This document shows positions 43,856 through 51,774 of a DNA stretch of 64,000 bases, in pieces (position 1 is the first letter of the stretch; every line of letters begins with the position of its first letter). The stretch comes from CAZOHG01 sp964579725. GTDB taxonomy: Bacteria > Zhuqueibacterota > JdFR-76 > BMS3Abin05. A model generated the notes under the pieces. The model had not been told where the DNA came from, made no database searches, and saw only the letters and a program-made list of their open reading frames with translations. Both the position numbers and the translations under genes were made by a program. The stretch is from positions 1-64,000 of the forward strand of contig CAZOHG010000007.1 in assembly GCA_964579725.1 (NCBI GenBank), in the 5' to 3' direction.

Positions 43856-45196
43856 TTAGCGCCCGGCTTGCTGCCAGGAAGTGACGTCATATTGGCCAGT
43901 ACGAGGAAAGTAGGGCGGAATGGTGTTACAAAGCCGTTGGTCGTAATGGTAATCTTTGGTGTAGCCCGTTGTGCTTCCGTTGGAACGAACGGCTTTAATG
44001 GGTCCGCGGACGGCCTGCCCCAGGGAACCGTAAATGGTTAGCTTGCCTCTGTCCGTTCCGCTATCATTATTTTCCACACAAAGAGAATTTCCCAGGGCAA
44101 GTAGCGCCCCGTCAATGCGTACATCTCGGTCGTTGGCAGCATTGTCTGCAATAATAATATCTCCTCCGGATATCATGCCCAACAAATCCTGGCAGTCGGG
44201 TTTGGGCTTACCGTCAGGTTCCACTTTGGAATATTTAATGTCGTCCACAATGGTGAGGTCACCCGTCGCCAAAAGGGTCACTTGTCCCTTTACGACTCCC
44301 TTAACGGTTGCGTCATCTTCGACGTAAATGAGGCCGTGAATCTCAGTGAGTTTGACGCGCGCATTATAGACATCGTACACTTTGGTTTCATCCGAAAAGT
44401 GCCAGACGCTATATTTGATTTCTCCTTTCGCTGTAAACTCTAAATCGGCGTGTTTACTTCCCGTCGCGTCGATGGTAAGCGGGGCATCGGAATTTTCTGT
44501 GTAATAATTATCCAAAACGTCCTGAGGTGTGGGAAAATCGACGACCGGCACCCCTAACTGGTAACCTTCTGCGAATATCGGATTACTCCCAGAAGTCTCA
44601 TTAAAACTGTTGGCCGAACTGGTTACTTTTCCCTGGAAAACCGGCGAACCGGAAATGGAAATTTGATCGTTGCTGTGAAGAGGCCCTTCAATAACATCCC
44701 CCGTAATAAAATAGATATTCTGCCCCTCGCTTCCGGACAAATAGGCATATTGGGCAAATGTTACCGATTTTACGCGAACACGAATCCCTTTTAGAATATT
44801 TTTTTCATTTCCAGTGGCCAGAATGTCGTATTTCTTCAGATAATGGTCGGCATTCCCGGATAACGGCTGGATAGTCACGGAATAGGTTCCGTCGGAAAGG
44901 GAGTCGTGGTCGAATAGCACAAAAGAATCTGTGCCGGACGGCGGCGGGTTTTGCTGGCGAAGCCAGAAAAGTGCGCGCTCCACACCAGCCTCGGCCAGCC
45001 AAACAGCTTTAGAAGCCTCCAGGCTGTGCGCCGTTACCCGATTGTCTGTAACCACGACGGAGAGCGTTACCACGCTGAAGGTGCTTAGCAGAAGAATTGC
45101 CACAATCGCCAAAAGGAGGCTATTGCCTCGTTCTGATCGAATTTGTTGTGTTAGTCGATTCATTCGGTGCAGGGCTTCTTCCTTAATTTTGTCCAT
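43856..45196 (-). CDS. PilX-like pilus assembly protein, set A
   Basis: A 446-residue protein with an N-terminal PilX-type segment: ERGNSLLLAIVAILLLSTFS, then SVVVTDNRVTAHSLEASKAV and WLAEAGVERALFWL. The remainder is beta-rich, with VIEGPLHSNDQISISGSPVF and TVKGVVKGQVTLLATGDLTI, the repeated short-strand pattern of a beta-helix (DUF4900-like). It would sit at the pilus tip or prime pilus assembly together with PilV and PilW. The ATG follows the pilW stop directly (TGAATG), with no ribosome site of its own, so translation is coupled. It is roughly half identical to the paralogue at 47015-48340. Confidence 0.8.
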   Translation of the reverse strand: MDKIKEEALHRMNRLTQQIRSERGNSLLLAIVAILLLSTFSVVTLSVVVTDNRVTAHSLEASKAVWLAEAGVERALFWLRQQNPPPSGTDSFVLFDHDSLSDGTYSVTIQPLSGNADHYLKKYDILATGNEKNILKGIRVRVKSVTFAQYAYLSGSEGQNIYFITGDVIEGPLHSNDQISISGSPVFQGKVTSSANSFNETSGSNPIFAEGYQLGVPVVDFPTPQDVLDNYYTENSDAPLTIDATGSKHADLEFTAKGEIKYSVWHFSDETKVYDVYNARVKLTEIHGLIYVEDDATVKGVVKGQVTLLATGDLTIVDDIKYSKVEPDGKPKPDCQDLLGMISGGDIIIADNAANDRDVRIDGALLALGNSLCVENNDSGTDRGKLTIYGSLGQAVRGPIKAVRSNGSTTGYTKDYHYDQRLCNTIPPYFPRTGQYDVTSWQQAGR

Positions 45197-45727
45197 TCAA
45201 AAATTTCTGGGGTGGACGAGCAGATGAAAGGGGACGCTTTGTCCGCTCATTTCAATGGTGTAATTGGCCTCAATATTCCACACATAGGACAGTGAATCGG
45301 CCGGAACCGGTACCGGCAAATAGTGTCCGTCCGTCTTCAAATACCGAAATTCAAACGCCGTCACATCGTCCGCTATGGTGTACCCGTTCTTGGTAATCGC
45401 ATTGTCGCTGTACACAAAATCATTTACATTCCCGTCGTAGTCGGTAAACTTCAACTCCGTCGCCTTCGCCACCGCCAGTCCATCGGGATTCTGTATCTGC
45501 CGAAATTCCCGATTCATGATCTGAAGCGCCAGCCGCGCCTCGTGTAACGTCCGCTTCCGACTGTCCACAAAACTGTACGTGCGCCAGCTAAACAACAAAA
45601 AATGAGACACCGCCCCCGCCAAAATGGCCGTCACCACAATCGTAACCACCAGCTCGATCAGCGTAAAACCCTTCGATTGAGAAAATCTACCCTCTTTTGG
45701 GTCGCTCTGTCTCATTGTCCTCTCCAT
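45197..45727 (-). CDS. PilW-like minor prepilin, set A (identical copy)
   Basis: A 176-residue type IV prepilin: a basic leader ending in SKG, then FTLIELVVTIVVTAILAGAV, with Glu5 of the mature protein present. The rest is a globular beta domain with EFRQIQNPDGLAVAKATELK. PilW-type minor pilins prime fibre assembly. The whole gene is part of a 940-bp block that is identical, base for base, to 48371-49310. Both ATG 45727 (GGAAGGTGAG upstream) and ATG 45715 (GGAGAGGAC upstream) are plausible starts. Confidence 0.85.
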   Translation of the reverse strand: MERTMRQSDPKEGRFSQSKGFTLIELVVTIVVTAILAGAVSHFLLFSWRTYSFVDSRKRTLHEARLALQIMNREFRQIQNPDGLAVAKATELKFTDYDGNVNDFVYSDNAITKNGYTIADDVTAFEFRYLKTDGHYLPVPVPADSLSYVWNIEANYTIEMSGQSVPFHLLVHPRNF

Positions 45728-46136
45728 CTCACCTTCCCGGCCACTTCCCCCTCATTTCACCCTAATAATTGGCCAGAATGGTCGATAAACTCACCTCTTC
45801 CATGTTCGGGTGCGTGACCGTCACTGTAACCTCTTTGTAATCCGTCTGCGGCGTAATGCTCACCTTGCGAACGTACCCCGCGTACCCGTCCGGGTCCGTC
45901 TCTTCCGGGTAATTTTCCTCCGAAATATAGGGGTAGCCCCGTCCCGATTTGTCCGATTGAATCTGCTCCAATTTCGCCTCTGCCAATTCCACCGCCAGGG
46001 TCAGAGCCTCCGAATCGGTGGACTTGACCACACTGGTAGAAAAACTGCCCAAAAGAGCCGTTAACGCAATCCCCACAAAAATCAGCGTCACGATCAGTTC
46101 CACCATCGTAAACCCCCTCTCCCCAATAAATGAAAA
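45197..46136. repeat. 940-bp perfect direct repeat, copy A
   Basis: Compared base by base, this stretch is identical to 48371-49310 (offset 3174 bp). It begins at the pilW stop codon and ends inside the leader of pilV; the flanking bases differ immediately on both sides. Confidence 0.97.
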
Positions 46137-46235
46137 TAGGCAGAAATGGAGTTTTTGTCTTTGGGACAAAATAGGCATATTGTTCAAAAGCCTGCTCTTT
46201 TGGCAGCTTTTTGTTTTTTCAATTTCCTCAGGCAT
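45762..46235 (-). CDS. PilV-like minor prepilin, set A
   Basis: A 157-residue prepilin with GERG at the peptidase site and mature FTMVELIVTLIFVGIALTAL, Glu5 present. The globular part includes ESEALTLAV-like KSTDSEALTLAVELAEAKLE and ends LSTILANY. The sequence from FSFIGERG to the end is identical to the set B copy, but the leaders before it are unrelated. The start is uncertain: ATG 46235 gives a 42-residue leader, while ATG 46178 gives 23, closer to normal. Confidence 0.8.
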   Translation of the reverse strand: MPEEIEKTKSCQKSRLLNNMPILSQRQKLHFCLFSFIGERGFTMVELIVTLIFVGIALTALLGSFSTSVVKSTDSEALTLAVELAEAKLEQIQSDKSGRGYPYISEENYPEETDPDGYAGYVRKVSITPQTDYKEVTVTVTHPNMEEVSLSTILANY

Positions 46236-46243
46236 TTTTTACC

Positions 46244-46597
46244 CTACCGATGATGTTCGGCAATGCTGCATGTTACCGTTCCGTTTTCCTGAGAATAGGT
46301 GTAAGTACCCCCTGCCGGACAGCTTGGCACAACACCCGTGGCAAAATAATCGGAGGGATTGGCAGTGAAATCCGTCCAGGCAGGGAAAACGGCATTCCCG
46401 TTACTGGCATTTCGGGCGTAAGCCAGTGCGGCTGCCACTTCAATGGCCGCCTGGTTGGCCTGGCATTGGGAAGCCTTTGCCTCGGAACTCACGTCAATAA
46501 ATTTAGGAACTGCAATAGAGGCAATAATCCCCAAAATCACAATTACCGTGATCAATTCCACCAAGGTATAGCCGTCTTCGCGGCGGAAGCTCAACAC
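46244..46597 (-). CDS. pilA: type IV pilin (PilA-like), set A
   Basis: A 117-residue pilin. The short leader MLSFRREDG precedes mature YTLVELITVIVILGIIASIA, so the first mature residue is Tyr rather than Phe. Cys residues in ASQCQAN, SCPAGG and VTCSIAE could make the D-loop disulfide. It is highly similar to the set B pilin and of the same length. The start is GTG 46597, with GGAGG five bases upstream; the ATG two bases away runs into a stop. No sigma-54 promoter like that of set B is seen upstream. Confidence 0.88.
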   Translation of the reverse strand: MLSFRREDGYTLVELITVIVILGIIASIAVPKFIDVSSEAKASQCQANQAAIEVAAALAYARNASNGNAVFPAWTDFTANPSDYFATGVVPSCPAGGTYTYSQENGTVTCSIAEHHR

Positions 46598-46786
46598 ATT
46601 ACCCTCCTGGCTCTATCTCAATGCGATGCCTTTGCTCAGACTCGAATTTTGTTCCCCCGAATGAGGTTGCTTTCAATTTTTTAGGCGTTTTCAACCGCCT
46701 GCACATACGTTTAAAAAATCCTGCGCGTATTCCTGTGTCTATGGCCAATCTTCAAAAGAATTTTTTTCGTTCGACTTTTGAATAAA

Positions 46787-46993
46787 CTACGAAATCGCGC
46801 GGTAAAACATAATGAGGCCCAAAACAAACAAAGCGCTTCCCACAAATTTTCGGTGCGCAACCGCATCGTGATCCGTAAACACAAGACGATTTCCCCACTG
46901 GCTGAGCAGAATAATCCATTTGGGAGCAAATAAAAAAATCAGTCCGAATGCCAAAAAAAAGACCCCCAAAAATAGGAATAAAATCAAATTCAT
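46787..46993 (-). CDS. small two-helix membrane protein between the pilin sets
   Basis: A 68-residue protein with helices at about 3-28 and 51-66 and a polar loop with GNRLVFTDHDAVAHRKF. AAAGGAGG precedes ATG 46993 by eight bases. It lies directly after the set B pilX and before the set A pilin. No function is known; it may belong to the pilus locus or be an insertion between duplicated sets. Confidence 0.65.
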   Translation of the reverse strand: MNLILFLFLGVFFLAFGLIFLFAPKWIILLSQWGNRLVFTDHDAVAHRKFVGSALFVLGLIMFYRAIS

Positions 46994-47014
46994 GAACCCA
47001 TCCTCCTTTGGCAC

Positions 47015-48340
47015 TTAGTACATCATCTCTCGCCACGCGGTCACATCGTACACACCTGTTGTGGGATAATAGGGCGGGATTTGACTCTCTAACCGTTGAT
47101 CGTAGTGGTAATCCTTGTGATATCCGGTTGTGCTACCATCCCAACTAAATGTGCCTACGGGTCCCCGCACCACTTGACTCAGTGATCCCCAAATGGTGAG
47201 ATTTCCCCTCGGGGAGCCGTTCCGGTAATTTTGAACATAAAATGAGTTACCCAAAGCCAGAATGGCTCCGTCAATAACCACATTATCTCGATTGGGCGGG
47301 GTATCCGCAACAATCACATTTTTCGTAGAAATAATCCCGAGCATATCCGTGCAATTTTCTTCCGGCTCACCGTTGGGTTTGGCTCGTGAATAGCGAATAT
47401 CATCGACAATAAATATGTTCCCGGTGGCGAAAACAGACAGCCTGCCTTTCAGTGTTCCCTTCAACCGCACATCATCCGTTACATAAATCACACCGTTCAA
47501 ATCGCTCACATTTGCCGTGGCGTTTTGGATATCGTATACCGTGTGGTGATTTTTTCGATGCCAAACACTATACGTAATTTCTCCATTTGAATTGAACACA
47601 ATCCGGGCGTGCTTTTTCCCCGAGGCGTCAATAATCAGCGGGGGCGGGCTTCCATTTTCAATGTAGTAATTATTGAGAACTTCATCGGAGGTGGGAAAGG
47701 TAATGGGCGGAACGCCTAATTGGTACCCGTCCCGAAAAACGGGGTGAAAAACACTCCCATGTACAAAAGACGCATACGAACTGGTAACTTTACCCAAAAA
47801 TGTGGGAGACCCCATAATCGAAATCTGGTCATTGCTGTGAAGAGGGCCTTCAATCACATCCCCCGTGTAAAACCAAATGCTCCCGTTTTCATTCCCGGAA
47901 AGATAGGCGTATTTTCCAAACGTGCTCATTCTTACCTGAATTTGCAGTTGTCGGGAAACGACCCCTCCATTTCCGGTAGATTCAATGGTGTATTGCTTAA
48001 TATAATGATTCGGATTGTCATCAGCCGGATCTATAATAACGGAATAGGTTCCATTTCCAATGGTTTGGTTGTCGTAAAGCGTAAAGGGAGAGGTTCCGCT
48101 TGGCGGGGTGTCCTGGTTACGCAGCCACAGCAGAGCCCGTTCGATCCCGGCTTCCGAAGCCCAAAAGGCCTGTGAAGCTTCGATATTATTCGCCGTCATG
48201 CGATTGTCCGTAACCACGACGGAAAGCGTCACCACGCTAATGGTCGTCAGGAGAATTGTGACAAAAATAGCGGCCACCAGAGAAATTCCGCTTTGCGATT
48301 TTAATTTTCGGACCCGTTTTTTTATAACTGCAAAACCCAT
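47015..48340 (-). CDS. PilX-like pilus assembly protein, set B
   Basis: A 441-residue paralogue of the set A PilX: SQSGISLVAAIFVTILLTTI, SVVVTDNRMTANNIEASQAF and WASEAGIERALLWLRNQ form the N-terminal stalk, and VIEGPLHSNDQISIMGSPTF and VRLKGTLKGRLSVFATGNIF the beta-rich body. The two proteins share order and length but are clearly diverged, unlike the identical genes next to them. GGAGAAAAAATG gives a clear start at 48340, 30 bp after the pilW stop. Confidence 0.8.
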   Translation of the reverse strand: MGFAVIKKRVRKLKSQSGISLVAAIFVTILLTTISVVTLSVVVTDNRMTANNIEASQAFWASEAGIERALLWLRNQDTPPSGTSPFTLYDNQTIGNGTYSVIIDPADDNPNHYIKQYTIESTGNGGVVSRQLQIQVRMSTFGKYAYLSGNENGSIWFYTGDVIEGPLHSNDQISIMGSPTFLGKVTSSYASFVHGSVFHPVFRDGYQLGVPPITFPTSDEVLNNYYIENGSPPPLIIDASGKKHARIVFNSNGEITYSVWHRKNHHTVYDIQNATANVSDLNGVIYVTDDVRLKGTLKGRLSVFATGNIFIVDDIRYSRAKPNGEPEENCTDMLGIISTKNVIVADTPPNRDNVVIDGAILALGNSFYVQNYRNGSPRGNLTIWGSLSQVVRGPVGTFSWDGSTTGYHKDYHYDQRLESQIPPYYPTTGVYDVTAWREMMY

Positions 48341-48370
48341 TTTTTCTCCGCTATGCCGCTCGTGTTATGC

Positions 48371-48901
48371 TCAAAAATTTCTGGGGTGGACGAGCAGATG
48401 AAAGGGGACGCTTTGTCCGCTCATTTCAATGGTGTAATTGGCCTCAATATTCCACACATAGGACAGTGAATCGGCCGGAACCGGTACCGGCAAATAGTGT
48501 CCGTCCGTCTTCAAATACCGAAATTCAAACGCCGTCACATCGTCCGCTATGGTGTACCCGTTCTTGGTAATCGCATTGTCGCTGTACACAAAATCATTTA
48601 CATTCCCGTCGTAGTCGGTAAACTTCAACTCCGTCGCCTTCGCCACCGCCAGTCCATCGGGATTCTGTATCTGCCGAAATTCCCGATTCATGATCTGAAG
48701 CGCCAGCCGCGCCTCGTGTAACGTCCGCTTCCGACTGTCCACAAAACTGTACGTGCGCCAGCTAAACAACAAAAAATGAGACACCGCCCCCGCCAAAATG
48801 GCCGTCACCACAATCGTAACCACCAGCTCGATCAGCGTAAAACCCTTCGATTGAGAAAATCTACCCTCTTTTGGGTCGCTCTGTCTCATTGTCCTCTCCA
48901 T
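48371..48901 (-). CDS. PilW-like minor prepilin, set B (identical copy)
   Basis: This 176-residue prepilin is identical in DNA and protein to the set A copy: leader ending SKG, then FTLIELVVTIVVTAILAGAV. The copy is followed by a different pilX, so the same PilW must work with two diverged PilX proteins, or one set is silent. Confidence 0.85.
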   Translation of the reverse strand: MERTMRQSDPKEGRFSQSKGFTLIELVVTIVVTAILAGAVSHFLLFSWRTYSFVDSRKRTLHEARLALQIMNREFRQIQNPDGLAVAKATELKFTDYDGNVNDFVYSDNAITKNGYTIADDVTAFEFRYLKTDGHYLPVPVPADSLSYVWNIEANYTIEMSGQSVPFHLLVHPRNF

Positions 48902-49310
48902 CTCACCTTCCCGGCCACTTCCCCCTCATTTCACCCTAATAATTGGCCAGAATGGTCGATAAACTCACCTCTTCCATGTTCGGGTGCGTGACCGTCACTG
49001 TAACCTCTTTGTAATCCGTCTGCGGCGTAATGCTCACCTTGCGAACGTACCCCGCGTACCCGTCCGGGTCCGTCTCTTCCGGGTAATTTTCCTCCGAAAT
49101 ATAGGGGTAGCCCCGTCCCGATTTGTCCGATTGAATCTGCTCCAATTTCGCCTCTGCCAATTCCACCGCCAGGGTCAGAGCCTCCGAATCGGTGGACTTG
49201 ACCACACTGGTAGAAAAACTGCCCAAAAGAGCCGTTAACGCAATCCCCACAAAAATCAGCGTCACGATCAGTTCCACCATCGTAAACCCCCTCTCCCCAA
49301 TAAATGAAAA
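48371..49310. repeat. 940-bp perfect direct repeat, copy B
   Basis: Second copy of the 45197-46136 block, same orientation, no mismatch found. The copies lie 3174 bp apart, start to start, with the diverged set B pilX, a small membrane gene and the set A pilA between them. Confidence 0.97.
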
Positions 49311-49391
49311 GGGGAAACAAGAGAGACCGCTACGGCGATTCAAGATACACCTTCCCGGTGTAAGGCGTGATGTCAATCTTTTTTTCTTCAT
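48936..49391 (-). CDS. PilV-like minor prepilin, set B
   Basis: A 151-residue prepilin, identical to the set A copy from FSFIGERG onward but with a different basic leader (MKKKRLTSRLTPGRC and onward). From ATG 49391 it overlaps the GspH-like gene by 62 bp; a TTG at 49376, with an AAGAAAAAAAG tract before it, would reduce this. Mature FTMVELIVTL keeps Glu5. Confidence 0.8.
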   Translation of the reverse strand: MKKKRLTSRLTPGRCILNRRSGLSCFPFSFIGERGFTMVELIVTLIFVGIALTALLGSFSTSVVKSTDSEALTLAVELAEAKLEQIQSDKSGRGYPYISEENYPEETDPDGYAGYVRKVSITPQTDYKEVTVTVTHPNMEEVSLSTILANY

Positions 49392-49830
49392 TAAGCTCGA
49401 CCACTAAAATGCTCGACGCAATTAGATTGCTGTCAGAATAGGGCTGACCGATGGCGTCAAAAGCCAAAATTCCCTGGTTTAGCCCCGTGTTGGTAATCGA
49501 AACGTGCGGAAAATTTCCACTCCCGTAGTGAACAATGAAATCACCGCTCCCCATAATATTTGGAACGGCGGTTCCATTGCTCCATAAAAGCCTGTAAGAA
49601 TTGTTGTCCAAATCGAATTGAATCTTCACGTGATTTCCGGTGGTCATGGCCAGGTCTTGAGCATATTGGATGTCCGAGATCACCTTTCGCGTTGCTGCCG
49701 CAAGCTCCACATCGGTCGTGCCGTTCATTTTAATGATTGCCACAGCTGCCAAAATACCAATGATCGTCACGGCTACAATAACTTCAATAAATGTAAAGCC
49801 ATTTTCATATCGAACAGACATCCGTTTCAT
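49330..49830 (-). CDS. GspH/FimT-type pseudopilin
   Basis: A 166-residue prepilin: leader MKRMSVRYENG, mature FTFIEVIVAVTIIGILAAVA with Glu5. AAATRKVISDIQYAQDLAMT is the conserved helix of GspH/FimT proteins and is followed by a beta domain (HVKIQFDLDNNSYRLLWSNG). It exists only in set B, so set A either lost it or never had it. ATG 49830 is preceded by a G-rich tract; ATG 49821 is an alternative. A hairpin lies just upstream. Confidence 0.85.
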   Translation of the reverse strand: MKRMSVRYENGFTFIEVIVAVTIIGILAAVAIIKMNGTTDVELAAATRKVISDIQYAQDLAMTTGNHVKIQFDLDNNSYRLLWSNGTAVPNIMGSGDFIVHYGSGNFPHVSITNTGLNQGILAFDAIGQPYSDSNLIASSILVVELNEEKKIDITPYTGKVYLESP

Positions 49831-49840
49831 TCCCCCCCAA

Positions 49841-49875
49841 GACAAAAAAGGGAAGCCTTCCTTCCCTTTTTTGTC
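49841..49875. terminator. terminator-like hairpin between pilA and the minor pilins
   Basis: GACAAAAAAGGGAAG (49841-49855) pairs perfectly over 15 bases with CTTCCCTTTTTTGTC (49861-49875) around a five-base loop. In either direction an A-tract leads in and a T-tract leads out, the form of a bidirectional intrinsic terminator. It lies 11 bases before the GspH-like start and 31 bases after the pilA stop, so it would lower minor-pilin transcription relative to pilA. Confidence 0.6.
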
Positions 49876-49906
49876 TCTCCAACCCCAAATTTGCATTTTG
49901 TTACGC

Positions 49907-50260
49907 TCACCGCTGGTGATCTGTCACGCTACAGGTCACGGTACCGGTCGTCTGGGTATAAGTATAGGTGCCACCGGAAGGACAGGTCGGAACGGTGCCC
50001 GTGGCAAAGTAATTTTCTGGGTGGTCAGTAAAATCCGACCAGGCCGGAAAAGCGGCATTGCCGCTGGCAGCATTCTGGGCGTACGCCAAGGCTGCGGCAC
50101 TCTCAATGGCAGCCTGATTCGCCTTGCACTGGGATGCCTTTGCCTGTCCGCTCATGTCGATGAATTTCGGCACGGCGATCGCCGCCAGAATCCCTAAAAT
50201 CACAATCACCGTGATCAGTTCGATCAGCGTAAAGCCTTTTTCGTTGCGCAGTTTGAACAT
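49907..50260 (-). CDS. pilA: type IV major pilin-like protein, set B
   Basis: A 117-residue pilin with a nine-residue leader MFKLRNEKG and mature FTLIELITVIVILGILAAIA, Glu5 present, then VPKFIDMSGQAKASQCKANQ. Cys in TCPSGG and VTCSVTD could close the D-region. ATG 50260 was preferred because AAGGAGG lies at better distance than for the neighbouring ATG 50263. It is preceded by a sigma-54-type promoter and followed by a terminator-like hairpin, the arrangement expected of a strongly expressed major pilin. Confidence 0.9.
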   Translation of the reverse strand: MFKLRNEKGFTLIELITVIVILGILAAIAVPKFIDMSGQAKASQCKANQAAIESAAALAYAQNAASGNAAFPAWSDFTDHPENYFATGTVPTCPSGGTYTYTQTTGTVTCSVTDHQR

Positions 50261-50311
50261 CATGTACCTCCTTGATTTGTTATTGTCAAACGCCATTTGC
50301 CCCTTATTAAA

Positions 50312-50326
50312 TCAAATACCGTGCCA
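50312..50326 (-). promoter_or_regulatory. sigma-54 promoter of pilA
   Basis: On the minus strand TGGCACG (50326-50320), four bases, TTGA (50315-50312) matches the -24/-12 consensus TGGCACG-N4-TTGC except for the last base. The start would be near 50301, about 40 bases before ATG 50260. The rest of the 50261-50564 gap shows no gene; an upstream activator site would be expected there. Confidence 0.6.
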
Positions 50327-50564
50327 AAGCCAATTTTTAAAGATCATTCAAGGGAATCGTAACTGCTTTATTTTTAATCATTAATTAGCAACATCAAATT
50401 TCTTCCGAATTTTTGGGGTGAGGCTTTGGAAGTACAAATCAAGCCTTTTTGTTCCAAAACGAAACTCTTTGCGCATAAACACAAGGCAAATTCTCTTTTT
50501 TCCTTAAAATACATGTAGTTAGACTCTCTTTTTTCCATTTTGAACCAGTGTTCCGATTTGAAAA

Positions 50565-51770
50565 TTAGTGAATCAAACTCATAACGTTCCACATGGGGAG
50601 GAAAATAGACAACGCCAAGAACAAGATAAACGCGCCCAAAACCACGGTTAACATCGGTTCAATCATGGAAGTCATATTCTTGATGGCGTAATCCACCTCC
50701 AAATCGTAGTGGTTGGAAATGGTGCTCAACATTTCTTCCATGGACCCCGATTGCTCGCCGATTGCTACCATTCGGACCACAAGGGTGGGAAATATCTTGC
50801 TGCGTTTCATGGGCCGGGCAATTCCTTCTCCCCGCTGCACCCCCTCGCTGATTTTCCGCACTTCCTCTCCGATTTTTTCATTGCCTACGGTTTCAGCCAC
50901 AATGTCCAGCGTTTGGAGAATTGGAAGACCGCTGCGATTTAAGGTTTCAAACATTTTGCTAAAACGAGAAAGGGCATTTTTCATTAGCAAATCCCCAAAA
51001 ATGGGAAGTTTTAAAATTTGCGTATCCCACCACAAACGGCCTTTGGAGGTTTTAATGTAGCGCTTGAATCCGTAATAAAACAGGAACAGTCCCAATGAGA
51101 TAAAATGCAAATCGTGTTGCAGAAATTTACTGGTCGCAATAAGCATTCGCGTCGGCAGGGGCAATTGCGCCCCTAATTGCGTGAACATAGCGGCAAATCG
51201 AGGAACCACCAAGACAATTAGCACTACAAAAGCAATCACCAATGCAATCACTACAATAATGGGGTACCGCATGGCCGATTTCAATTTGTCCCGCGTGTTT
51301 TTTTCGTGCTCCAGCACTTCCGCCATTCGGCCGAGCACGTCATCCAATTGCCCGCTTAATTCACCCGCCTTAATGGAACTTACGTACAGTTTTGGAAAAA
51401 CAGCGGGATGTTTGGACAGAGCCTCCGAGAAGCTGTTTCCACCTTCAATGGTCAGGTAAATATCCTGCACAATGTCGCGAAACGTCACATTTGTCCCCTG
51501 ATCCATGAGGGCTTCCAGGGAAGCAAGCAGGGGCACTCCGGCTTTTAACAAGGTATGAAGCTGGCGCGTGAACAGAACCACGTCATCCACCTTCACCTTT
51601 TCCTTGGAACCGAAAAGCCTGGAACTGCCTTCTTTTGTTTCCTTAATTTTGAGCGGTACATAGCCCCAACTGTCCAATTTTTCCGCCACAGATGCCGTAC
51701 TGGAGGCTTCAATGACATCTTCGATGTATTGCCCGTTGTCATTAATGGCACGGAATTGAAAGTGAGGCAT
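50565..51770 (-). CDS. pilC: type IV pilus inner-membrane platform protein
   Basis: A 401-residue GspF/PilC protein with two T2SSF domains. The first has VVLFTRQLHTLLKAGVPLLA and ELSGQLDDVLGRMAEVLEHE near residues 75-150, the second NALSRFSKMFETLNRSGLPI and VRMVAIGEQSGSMEEMLSTI. Three membrane helices are seen near 170-195, 220-240 and 370-395. It transmits ATPase rotation to the growing pilus. It lies four bases after the PilR-like gene and upstream of pilA. Confidence 0.95.
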   Translation of the reverse strand: MPHFQFRAINDNGQYIEDVIEASSTASVAEKLDSWGYVPLKIKETKEGSSRLFGSKEKVKVDDVVLFTRQLHTLLKAGVPLLASLEALMDQGTNVTFRDIVQDIYLTIEGGNSFSEALSKHPAVFPKLYVSSIKAGELSGQLDDVLGRMAEVLEHEKNTRDKLKSAMRYPIIVVIALVIAFVVLIVLVVPRFAAMFTQLGAQLPLPTRMLIATSKFLQHDLHFISLGLFLFYYGFKRYIKTSKGRLWWDTQILKLPIFGDLLMKNALSRFSKMFETLNRSGLPILQTLDIVAETVGNEKIGEEVRKISEGVQRGEGIARPMKRSKIFPTLVVRMVAIGEQSGSMEEMLSTISNHYDLEVDYAIKNMTSMIEPMLTVVLGAFILFLALSIFLPMWNVMSLIH

Positions 51771-51774
51771 GCCC

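Noticed and set aside
45197..49310. Insertion sequence or integron cassette as cause of the 940-bp repeat
   Set aside because: No transposase, terminal inverted repeats, target-site duplications or attachment sites are seen at the boundaries; the ends fall inside or at coding features.
50374..50592. 72-codon frame between pilC and pilA
   Set aside because: Overlaps the end of pilC and has no domain; the gap is better explained as the pilA control region.
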